From the NCBI RefSeq assembly GCF_003264855.1, contig NZ_NFZS01000002.1:177937-241936 (forward strand): a DNA stretch of 64,000 nucleotides, written 5' to 3'. Shown here piece by piece: positions 47,032-53,733 of this stretch. Under the pieces are notes generated by a model. The model was not told the DNA's origin, ran no database searches, and was given only the letters and a program-made list of their open reading frames with translations. The translations under genes and the position numbers were made by a program. Position 1 is the stretch's first letter; the number at the start of each line of letters is the position of its first letter. This DNA comes from Dyella jiangningensis (GTDB taxonomy: Bacteria > Pseudomonadota > Gammaproteobacteria > Xanthomonadales > Rhodanobacteraceae).

Positions 47032-48171
47032 TTACGGGATCAAGGTCAGCAGAACCTGCTGAGCGATGCCACTGGTGGCGCCGGCAAACCACCCCGGCGC
47101 GGCCCCGGTGAAGCCGCCGGCGACGACCGGCTGATACGGATCTGTCGTGATGTCGATCTCGTAGTAACGCAACTGATTGCCAAACTTCCCCAGCGCAACA
47201 CCCGTCACGGAGGCGGCACCGGCTTTGCGCAAGAAGGCCGCGGCAACGCCAAACGACACCCCGTAGGTCGTGCAGTCATCCACGACGATCACATGCTTTC
47301 CGACCAATCGTCCGCTCTGTTTGTAGAACGGGTTCAGATGAACGGTCAGAATTTGGCCGGTCGGATCGGTTCGATCACCGCCACCGCCCGCCGAGCGCTT
47401 CGGCGAAGGGGTGTGACGGATGAACAGCGGCTCATCCCGCTTGGAGAAGCGAACGCGGGAAACCGTCGTCCGCAAGCGATGCGTGAAATCGCTGAGGATC
47501 TCGTCATCGTCGTTCGCACTCTTCGACGACGGATAGACGCCCCATACCAGTCCATCCAGTTCGTTCACTTTTTCCATGAGCAGCGAACGCGAGGTGACGG
47601 CCAGCAAGGCATTCAGTCTCCCGCCGCCACCTTTGACGGTGGCGGTCAGCCGCTGCGCAAACAGTTGCTGCGTGACGTCCTTGCCAAGGCCGGACAAGTC
47701 GCTGAGCGCACGCACGCGATAGCGGCCGGCGTCGCCTGCATACCACCACTGTCCCGACCAGCCGGCCGTCAGGTTGATGATCTCTTGCAGCTGCGCGGCA
47801 GTGTCCACGCGAATGCCCAGTGAGGCGACCTGCGGTGCTGCCGACCATCCGGCTGCCACGAGAATCGCACCGCCGTTCTTGCCCATCTGGACGTCTTCGT
47901 CCTTTGCCGCGAGAACCAGCGCATCGAAGGGATTGAGCCCAAACTTCTTGGCGTTCTGCGACACGATCTCGCCCGATTGCCGCCCTCGACTTTGCAGGAA
48001 CTGAACGCCGCTGGTACCAAACGCACCGTTGAACCAGGCCGGTTCCCCATGATTGGAAATCAAGCCCACGGGATTGCCCGCCGCCTTGGCGTTGATCAAC
48101 ACCTGGGCGAGTTGCGGGTCGGGCTGGCCATTACGCAGGACAGCGTCCGGAGAGGTCATGACGATCAGCAT
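47032..48171 (-). CDS. HAD-like/phosphoribosyltransferase fusion protein
   Basis: A 379-residue two-part protein. The C-terminal part is a PRTase fold: the PRPP loop is VIVVDDCTTYG (294-304), preceded by a Gly/Ser-rich flexible loop (SAGGGGDRTDPTG) and followed by a typical helix (AAAFLRKAGAASVTGVALGKFG). The N-terminal 130 residues look HAD-like (MLIVMTSPDAVLRNG, PVGLISNHG, KNGGAILVAAGWS), but the DxDxT nucleophile motif is not present, so that domain may only bind. It follows the stand-alone PRTase by 23 nt. A role in nucleotide signalling or salvage is inferred. Confidence 0.7.
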   Translation of the reverse strand: MLIVMTSPDAVLRNGQPDPQLAQVLINAKAAGNPVGLISNHGEPAWFNGAFGTSGVQFLQSRGRQSGEIVSQNAKKFGLNPFDALVLAAKDEDVQMGKNGGAILVAAGWSAAPQVASLGIRVDTAAQLQEIINLTAGWSGQWWYAGDAGRYRVRALSDLSGLGKDVTQQLFAQRLTATVKGGGGRLNALLAVTSRSLLMEKVNELDGLVWGVYPSSKSANDDDEILSDFTHRLRTTVSRVRFSKRDEPLFIRHTPSPKRSAGGGGDRTDPTGQILTVHLNPFYKQSGRLVGKHVIVVDDCTTYGVSFGVAAAFLRKAGAASVTGVALGKFGNQLRYYEIDITTDPYQPVVAGGFTGAAPGWFAGATSGIAQQVLLTLIP

Positions 48172-48194
48172 GTGGGGTGTCCCTTGTCCTGTTC

Positions 48195-48833
48195 TTAGAT
48201 GCTGTCAAAATCCAAGTCCACCGACTTGGGCGCTCGCCGCGCGAGGAACAACCCGACGATGCGTGCCTCGGGAAATCGCCGCCCCAGCACTTGCTTCACC
48301 GCCTTGAAATGGCAGCCTGTGGTGAGCACGTCGTCCACGACAAAAATGGTCTGGGGGGCCGGCTCGGCCAAGCTCTCGTCGAGTTGATAGTTGGCCACCA
48401 GTTCGTCGGGCGTCGGGCGCGTGTCCGACAAATGGGCCGCCGCCGACGATTCGCGCTGGACGACCAGTTCGCGGATGTCGGTGTGACGCCCCTTGCAGAC
48501 GGCCTGCAGCAATTGCAGCATGCGATCGTCGTATAGCGGATCGTTCTTCACCTTCGACGGCGGAATCGGGACGAAGGTGATTTCGGCGTCGGCCTTGATC
48601 GCAGCACGAAAGATTGCCGCTGCCTGCAGGATCGCGCGCTCTTTGTATTGCCACTGCGCGGTTCCACGCTTGTCCATGGACTTCTTGAAGTTGAGGATCA
48701 GCTGGTTGGTCTCGCTGTAGGCATGCCCTTCGCCCGCAGTGTATTCACCTGCGTAGTAGCAAATGTCCTGCGCGTCCAGATAGTGATGATCCGGAAGTGT
48801 CAGGGCATCGATCTTGAGTACGCGCTTAGCCAA
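48195..48833 (-). CDS. Phosphoribosyltransferase (ComF-like)
   Basis: A 212-residue type I PRTase. The PRPP-binding loop is IFVVDDVLTTG (163-173) and FVPIPPSKVKNDPLYDDRM (87-105) resembles ComF-type pyrophosphate/flexible regions. There is no ComF zinc finger. It overlaps the dprA-like gene by 8 nt, so they are translationally coupled. ComF and DprA are both competence-linked, but the pairing here is in a defence operon and could use nucleotides or nucleosides released during infection. Confidence 0.8.
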   Translation of the reverse strand: MAKRVLKIDALTLPDHHYLDAQDICYYAGEYTAGEGHAYSETNQLILNFKKSMDKRGTAQWQYKERAILQAAAIFRAAIKADAEITFVPIPPSKVKNDPLYDDRMLQLLQAVCKGRHTDIRELVVQRESSAAAHLSDTRPTPDELVANYQLDESLAEPAPQTIFVVDDVLTTGCHFKAVKQVLGRRFPEARIVGLFLARRAPKSVDLDFDSI

Positions 48834-49728
48834 GAGCTGCCCTGATGTCGTCGATGCCGGTGACGCGGATGGCCCCTTGATCTTGGAACTTGGCCGGCCA
48901 TGTCAGCTTTGGATTGCGAAAGCAGTTGTCCAGAATGAACAACTTGCGACCCTGCTGCAGGGCCGCGCGTGCCTGCGCCAGGGTGCCCGACGTATCGCTG
49001 GCTTCGACGATGACCGTTGCCTGCGCGAGCGCTGACATCGTGACATTGCGTTCCGGGAAGAACAGGCGGTTGCTACGGTAGTCCTGGGTCGAGTAGCGCC
49101 AGATCGGCACCTGGCTCACCAGCAAGAATTTCTCGGCAATCAGGTCTTGCAGCGCCCGGTTCTCGGGCGGGTAGTACTCGGTAATCGGTGTACCGATCAC
49201 GGCGATCGTGCTGCCGCCGTTGTCAATGGCCGTCGTGTGTGCCGCGGTGTCCACGCCTTTGGCCAAACCGGAGACGATGGTGTAGCCGTCTTGGACCAGC
49301 AGCTTCACCAACTTGCGGGTTCGGCGCAGGCCGTCGTCGGAGACGCTGCGCGAGCCAACGATGGCGATCCGCTTGGGCGAGTCGATCAGATCCCACCAGC
49401 CTCGGTAGTACAAGAGTTCGACGGGATGCGCGGCATCGCGCAACCGATCAGGGTAGTCTTCCGCTCCATGCACACGCACACCAAAATCGTGAATCTTCGC
49501 GTGCGCAATCTGGTCTCGCACCCGCCGTAGCGCCGTGTCAATTTCCTCTTCCGAGACCAGCTCGGAGGGCATCGCATTCGGACTATCGCGGAAGCAGTCA
49601 GCGATCGTCTTGAACGTCGCTTTTTGATGCGCCCACAACGCCTCGTACGCCGCCATCTCCCGAGACGGTGAAATCGGTTTGTTGCTCAGTACTGCGTCAA
49701 TGTCATTCATCGCTTGACTGATCTCCAT
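48826..49728 (-). CDS. DprA-like protein
   Basis: A 300-residue DprA/Smf-family protein (start ATG 49728; TTG 49743, overlapping the upstream stop, and ATG 49710 are alternatives). The Rossmann-type core is clear: IAIVGSRSVSDDGLRRTRKL, YTIVSGLAKGVDTAAHTTAI, STIAVIGTPITEYYPPEN, and TMSALAQATVIVEASDTSGTLAQARAAL. DprA binds single-stranded DNA and loads RecA in competence, but this copy lacks the C-terminal winged helix and lies in an operon with phosphoribosyltransferases. It is a specialised paralogue, probably sensing DNA ends or nucleotide ligands. Confidence 0.85.
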   Translation of the reverse strand: MEISQAMNDIDAVLSNKPISPSREMAAYEALWAHQKATFKTIADCFRDSPNAMPSELVSEEEIDTALRRVRDQIAHAKIHDFGVRVHGAEDYPDRLRDAAHPVELLYYRGWWDLIDSPKRIAIVGSRSVSDDGLRRTRKLVKLLVQDGYTIVSGLAKGVDTAAHTTAIDNGGSTIAVIGTPITEYYPPENRALQDLIAEKFLLVSQVPIWRYSTQDYRSNRLFFPERNVTMSALAQATVIVEASDTSGTLAQARAALQQGRKLFILDNCFRNPKLTWPAKFQDQGAIRVTGIDDIRAALG

Positions 49729-49739
49729 AGACGCGCCAA

Positions 49740-50948
49740 TCAACGCTTCGGCGAAAATCGAAACGGCACGACGTTGCTGTCCGTGGCAATCGGTGCGTTC
49801 GCGCTGCTGGGCACTGAACGCAACCGAGCCAGCTGCACAACCTTGGGCTTGCCCTGGAAATACCCTTCCGATAAGCCAACCAGCATCTCGATGTCATGGG
49901 CCGCCAAGCCAATGTGCCTGGGGATCGAGTCAAGCGGCATCACATTTTCCTCGACGAGCAGATCGATCGTTCGACGCAGCAGGCGCGGCCGCTCGGGCGG
50001 CCTATCGCCGTCGCCCGGCTCGGACTTCGCGCCCCAACGGGCGGACCGACGTTTGAACAGCGACTGCGCCGCTTCTTCATCCAGAATCTTCAGCGCACGC
50101 AAACGCATCACGATCGCAGCGACGGACACACCCCATCTGCGTTTGAGCAAGAGAAGATCGTCTAGCGTCACCGGCGTGCGAACTTCATTGGCAAACGTTT
50201 CGGCCGGCAGCAGGAATGCGCCCGCAAAGCGATGGGCTTGCTGTTCCAGTTGCTTATGACGGTCTCGCTCGGTCGGCCGGGGAATGAACCGATGCAGGAT
50301 CAGGTGGCCAAGTTCGTGCGCCAAGTCGAAACGGCTTCGATAGCCGTTATCCTTGTCGGCCGAAAGTAAGACCAGCGGGCGCCCCAGCGCATCGCTCCAT
50401 GCCGACAGGCCCTCGATCTGCGAGATGCCCGTTTCCTCGCGGATCAGGACCACCCCAGCGCCTTCAATGGCCAGCGCCAGGTCGGGCACCGCCGTACGAC
50501 CGATACGCCAAAGATCGCGGCATTCGCTCGCCGCCAGTTCAATCTCGTCAGGCGTGATCTCGTCGGGCTCCTTGAACTGCCGGGTCGGCAAATTCAGCGC
50601 CGGGTAGTCCACGAACTCGGACAACGCGAGCGCGACGTCCTGCGCCCACTCCATGCGCGCTTCCAGCATCGCGCGTGCCGCCACGTGGGCGGACGCGTTA
50701 CTGCGAAACAGCGGCAGCGACACCTTGGCCGAGGGCGCGCGCGTGAACCATTCGGGCGTAACGTTGACCACGCCGGCAAGGCGCTCCAGGGTTTCCCGCT
50801 CGGGCGCCTGATTGCCCGACCGCCATTTGCTGACCGTCGCAGGCGACACGCCGACCAGCGAGGCAAGTTGCGCTTGGCTCAAACGCCTCGCGGCAAGAAT
50901 CTGACTGAGGCGCTCGCTTTCAAAACCTTGAATACCACCGCGGCTCAT
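49740..50948 (-). CDS. XRE HTH-ImmA/IrrE metallopeptidase regulator
   Basis: A 402-residue fusion. An N-terminal XRE HTH (about 12-65: LSQAQLASLVGVSPATVSKWRSG) is joined to an ImmA/IrrE-type zinc peptidase, with HELGH at 211-215 in RFDLAHELGHLILHR. COG2856 members cleave phage-type repressors or regulators. ATG 50948 overlaps the upstream stop (ATGA). As the second gene of the operon it is the natural regulator, likely binding the inverted repeats at 51.6 kb; it could also cleave a partner to switch the system on. Confidence 0.9.
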   Translation of the reverse strand: MSRGGIQGFESERLSQILAARRLSQAQLASLVGVSPATVSKWRSGNQAPERETLERLAGVVNVTPEWFTRAPSAKVSLPLFRSNASAHVAARAMLEARMEWAQDVALALSEFVDYPALNLPTRQFKEPDEITPDEIELAASECRDLWRIGRTAVPDLALAIEGAGVVLIREETGISQIEGLSAWSDALGRPLVLLSADKDNGYRSRFDLAHELGHLILHRFIPRPTERDRHKQLEQQAHRFAGAFLLPAETFANEVRTPVTLDDLLLLKRRWGVSVAAIVMRLRALKILDEEAAQSLFKRRSARWGAKSEPGDGDRPPERPRLLRRTIDLLVEENVMPLDSIPRHIGLAAHDIEMLVGLSEGYFQGKPKVVQLARLRSVPSSANAPIATDSNVVPFRFSPKR

Positions 50949-51592
50949 GACGCGCTGCCATCGTTGCCCTGCTTCTTGATCTTCTTGAGCATGGGCTTGG
51001 CCAAATCGTCCTGCGCCGCCGGCTTTTGTTCATACCGCTGCAGGAACGCATTCAGTGGTTCCTTGAACAGCCAGCCGCGCATCTCGCGGTCGGGTACCGC
51101 AATCTGGATCGACACGGGCGACTCTGGCTGGATGTGCAGCGAGCCCGAGAAGCACGCCACGAAAAACGCGACCGCATCGGCGGGCGCTGTGTATTGATCG
51201 AACAATTCCGGTTGCACCAACGGCTCGATAGCCTTGTTCGCATAGGACATCTGGCGGCGCGTGTGGCTACGTCGGCCGTTGATCCAGAAGCCGTCCGGGA
51301 TGTTGAACCTAGCCAGGGTGAACACCCCGGCTCGGCCGCTGACGATACCGTTACCGCGAATAGCGGTTGGCGAAGCCTCGCCCATCTCCAGCGCCCGATG
51401 AAACGCCTCGTTCATGTGGAAATGCCGCAGTTGACCCACGACATGGGGCAAGTGGCCTTCGTCCATGCCTTTGGATGCGGCGTGCGCGCGCTGGGCGCCG
51501 ACGGTCAAGGCTTCCTCGATGCCCATGACCAGCTCGCGCGGCAGGCTGCGCTGCAAAAGGTCGGGGATTGTGTCTACGGGCGGCTGGGCCAT
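50945..51592 (-). CDS. Hypothetical protein, first gene of the Argonaute/DprA operon
   Basis: A 215-residue protein I do not recognise. It is soluble, with helical N-terminal parts (IEEALTVGAQRAHAASKG, FHMNEAFHRALEM), a central HGN-free beta-rich section (FTLARFNIPDGFWINGRRSHTRRQ) and a Lys-rich tail (KPMLKKIKKQG). A strong ribosome site (GGAGG, 4 nt before ATG 51592) suggests high expression. It overlaps the XRE-ImmA gene by 4 nt, which points to a partner or substrate of that peptidase. Confidence 0.65.
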   Translation of the reverse strand: MAQPPVDTIPDLLQRSLPRELVMGIEEALTVGAQRAHAASKGMDEGHLPHVVGQLRHFHMNEAFHRALEMGEASPTAIRGNGIVSGRAGVFTLARFNIPDGFWINGRRSHTRRQMSYANKAIEPLVQPELFDQYTAPADAVAFFVACFSGSLHIQPESPVSIQIAVPDREMRGWLFKEPLNAFLQRYEQKPAAQDDLAKPMLKKIKKQGNDGSAS

Positions 51593-51604
51593 TCGTCCTC
51601 CAAA

Positions 51605-51622
51605 GATCAGATTTCGCTGATC
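51605..51622. promoter_or_regulatory. Inverted repeat upstream of the Argonaute/DprA operon
   Basis: GATCAG-N6-CTGATC, 13-30 nt before the first gene's ATG, hence in the leader or promoter. It is a candidate operator for the XRE-ImmA regulator. Confidence 0.45.
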
Positions 51623-51642
51623 GGTATTTTACTACCAAAAAG

Positions 51643-51659
51643 TTTCGTTTAGCACGAAA
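51643..51659. promoter_or_regulatory. Inverted repeat in the divergent promoter region
   Basis: TTTCGT-N5-ACGAAA, 51 nt before the leftward operon and 102 nt before abiEi. It is AT-rich relative to surroundings and could overlap a promoter of either unit. Confidence 0.45.
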
Positions 51660-51670
51660 AACTACGCGAA

Positions 51671-51691
51671 TGCTTGCCTCCATGGCAAGCA
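51671..51691. promoter_or_regulatory. Perfect 8-bp inverted repeat upstream of abiEi
   Basis: TGCTTGCC and GGCAAGCA separated by 5 nt, 70 nt upstream of abiEi. AbiEi antitoxins are known to repress their own promoter through inverted repeats, so this is the best candidate for that operator. Confidence 0.5.
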
Positions 51692-51760
51692 CGGGAGCTT
51701 CCATCCCTTGCAAAGTGTCAGAAAATCATCCATACTTCTATCAGTTAGGAGATTCCCACC

Positions 51761-52357
51761 ATGCAAACCCTCGCCAAACAAGTTCTGGAGCACGCCGCCG
51801 GATTGCCGGAGGGCACACCCTTGGTCGCCAAGGAACTGCTCCATCTGGGAACCCGGGCGGCGGTAGACCAGGTGCTGTCTCGACTCGTCCAGCGCGGCAC
51901 CCTTCTGCGCGCCGGCCGTGGCATCTATGTCCTTCCGGTGGAGAGCCGTTTCGGTTCTCGCGCTCCCTCGGCCTCCAAAATGGTCGAGGGACTGGCCCAC
52001 CAACGCGGCGAAACCATCGTGTCGCATGGTGCGGCGGCGGCCAACGCGCTGGGCCTCACCACGCAAGTGCCCGTGCGCTCCGTCTACCTGACCTCCGGCC
52101 CCAGCCGCCGTTTGAAGCTGGGAGCCCAGACCGTCGAATTCCGGCACGCGCCGGTATGGCAGTTGATCTTTCCTGGCCGCGCTGCCGGTGATGTCGTGCG
52201 GGCGCTGGCCTGGCTGGGGCCAGAGCGCGCAGGTGAAGCGCTGCGCACGCTACGCACCAAACTGCCGCCGGCCGAGATAAAGGAAGTCGCATCGGCACGT
52301 GCGCGCCTGCCGACATGGATGGCGAAGGAAGTAAGCGCGCTGGTGTCACATGGCTAA
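51761..52357 (+). CDS. abiEi: AbiEi antitoxin (type IV toxin-antitoxin)
   Basis: A 198-residue AbiEi-family antitoxin with an N-terminal winged helix (AAVDQVLSRLVQRGTLLRAGRGIYVLP) and the C-terminal antitoxin part (ETIVSHGAAAANALGLTTQVPV, YLTSGPSRRLKLGAQTVEF). It neutralises AbiEii without direct binding and represses its own promoter. AGGAG precedes ATG 51761 by about 8 nt. The 3' end overlaps abiEii by 8 nt. Divergent from the Argonaute operon. Confidence 0.88.
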   Translation: MQTLAKQVLEHAAGLPEGTPLVAKELLHLGTRAAVDQVLSRLVQRGTLLRAGRGIYVLPVESRFGSRAPSASKMVEGLAHQRGETIVSHGAAAANALGLTTQVPVRSVYLTSGPSRRLKLGAQTVEFRHAPVWQLIFPGRAAGDVVRALAWLGPERAGEALRTLRTKLPPAEIKEVASARARLPTWMAKEVSALVSHG

Positions 52358-53360
52358 GTTCTTCGATCTTTCTGTCGATGAACGGCTGGAAGCCCTGGCC
52401 CAGGCGGCCGACGCTTCCGGCCGGCCTCCCCACCTGCTGGAAAAGGATGTCTGGGTGGTGTGGGTTCTGCGTCACCTCTTCGCCGCACCCTACGCGCCGC
52501 ATCTCATATTCAAGGGCGGCACCTCGCTGTCGAAGGCCTACGGCGTCATCCGTCGTTTTTCCGAGGACGTGGATCTCACCTATGACATCCGCGCCATCGC
52601 CGGCGATCTGATCGGCGAGGCAGACACGCCCCTTCCTGCCAGCAAGAGCCAGGAAAAGAAATGGACCAAGGAGATTCGCACCCGGCTGGCTGAATGGGTG
52701 ACGGCCGACGTCGTCCCGCAGCTTCAGCAGGACCTGGAGCAGCAGGGCCTGCCCGCCAGGGCCCGCGCCGAAGGCGACAAGGTGTTCATCGACTACACGC
52801 CGCTGGCGTCAGGAACGGGCTATGTGCGGCCGGCGGTCATGCTCGAATTCGGCGCGCGCTCCACCGGGGAGCCATGCGAACCGCGCGTGGTCCGCTGCGA
52901 CGCTGCCGCGCACCTGCAAGGCGTGGAATTTCTCGAGGCGACGCCGCAGGTGATGCGCGCCGAGCGGACCTTTTGGGAAAAAGCCACCGCGATCCACGTG
53001 TTTTGCGCGCAAGGGGTCTTTCGTGGTGGCGAGCGCTTTGCGCGTCACTGGCACGACGTAACGCGTTTGGACGCCGCCGGCTTCGCTGACGCGGCGATCG
53101 CCGACAAGGCACTCGCGAAGGCCGTGGCCGATCACAAGAGCATCTTCTTCGCAGAAAAAAGCTCGGACAACGCATCGATCGACTACCACGCCGCGGTCTC
53201 GGGCGGGCTGTGCCTGGTGCCAAACGACGGGGCCTTGGCCAAGTTGGCCACCGACTACCAGCACATGGTCGATGACGGGCTGTTCCTCGATGAGGTCGAA
53301 TCGTTCGACGCCCTCCTCCAGCAATGCCAGGCCATTCAACAGAAGGCGAATGCGGTATGA
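52350..53360 (+). CDS. abiEii: AbiEii toxin (nucleotidyltransferase)
   Basis: A 336-residue AbiEii/AbiGii-type nucleotidyltransferase toxin. Motifs: EKDVWVVWVLRHLF (30-44), KGGTSLSKAYGVI (55-67), SEDVDLTY (71-78) with catalytic Asp pair, and RTFWEKATAIH in the middle. The family blocks growth, GTP-dependent for AbiEii; related MenT toxins modify tRNA 3' ends. It provides abortive infection against phages. It overlaps abiEi by 8 nt. Confidence 0.9.
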   Translation: MAKFFDLSVDERLEALAQAADASGRPPHLLEKDVWVVWVLRHLFAAPYAPHLIFKGGTSLSKAYGVIRRFSEDVDLTYDIRAIAGDLIGEADTPLPASKSQEKKWTKEIRTRLAEWVTADVVPQLQQDLEQQGLPARARAEGDKVFIDYTPLASGTGYVRPAVMLEFGARSTGEPCEPRVVRCDAAAHLQGVEFLEATPQVMRAERTFWEKATAIHVFCAQGVFRGGERFARHWHDVTRLDAAGFADAAIADKALAKAVADHKSIFFAEKSSDNASIDYHAAVSGGLCLVPNDGALAKLATDYQHMVDDGLFLDEVESFDALLQQCQAIQQKANAV

Positions 53361-53387
53361 GACGCAGCCGATCAGCCCCGCCCGAAA

Positions 53388-53428
53388 CAGTCAGCTCACG
53401 GCAGTCAGCTCACGGCAGGCAGCTCATG
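53388..53428. repeat. Three tandem 14-bp repeats after abiEii
   Basis: Units CAGTCAGCTCACGG at 53388-53401 and 53402-53415, then a degenerate CAGGCAGCTCATG. They begin 28 nt past the abiEii stop. Confidence 0.65.
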
Positions 53429-53574
53429 CCCGGCATCTCTTCCATTGAAGGACGCAAGCTGGAACGCCTGTTCCGTACGGGCGGTGGGTACACGCGGCGC
53501 TACGGTGAAGGCGTGCTCCGGACCACGAACGCCGCTTCTTCGGAAGCGGCGGCGGCAAAAGCCGAAGTGGGAAG

Positions 53575-53624
53575 AAAATCCCTCGCCGCAAGGCGTGCCG
53601 ATTCGATTCCGGCCTCGGGCACCA
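53575..53624 (+). pseudogene. 3' half of a tRNA-Leu gene (att-type fragment)
   Basis: The 50 nt match the 3' part of a bacterial tRNA-Leu: anticodon-stem end AAAATCCC, long variable arm CGCC-GCAA-GGCG, T-arm with TTCGATT loop, acceptor CTCGGGC and encoded ACCA. The 5' half (GCCCGAG acceptor strand, D-arm, anticodon) is absent. One T-stem pair is mismatched (GCCGA against CCGGC), so this is a degenerate copy as left by islands that integrate into tRNA 3' ends. Confidence 0.8.
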
Positions 53625-53630
53625 ATTCGG

Positions 53631-53664
53631 AAGCCGTTCCTGCTTATGCAGGAGCGGCTTTTTT
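53631..53664 (+). terminator. Intrinsic terminator behind the tRNA-Leu fragment
   Basis: A stem of AAGCCG-T-TCCTGC paired with GCAGGA-G-CGGCTT around a TTAT loop, then TTTTTT. A T-rich tail follows on the plus strand. It is placed as a tRNA terminator would be, so it probably came with the tRNA fragment; it can also stop abiE transcription. Confidence 0.8.
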
Positions 53665-53733
53665 CGTTAGTCCGAGCACTGCTGCCGTTCTATTAGACCG
53701 CTTCTTGCTTCCCGACCTGAGCGCGTACTTCAT

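Larger units (their letters stand above)
53361..53733. other. Recombination scar region between abiE and HNH gene
   Basis: A 373-bp gap. Contents in order: three 14-mer tandem repeats (53388-53428), about 145 bp unassigned, the 3' half of a tRNA-Leu, an intrinsic-type terminator, and about 70 bp to the HNH stop. An open frame at 53324-53824 crosses all of these, so it is not taken as a gene. Confidence 0.6.
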
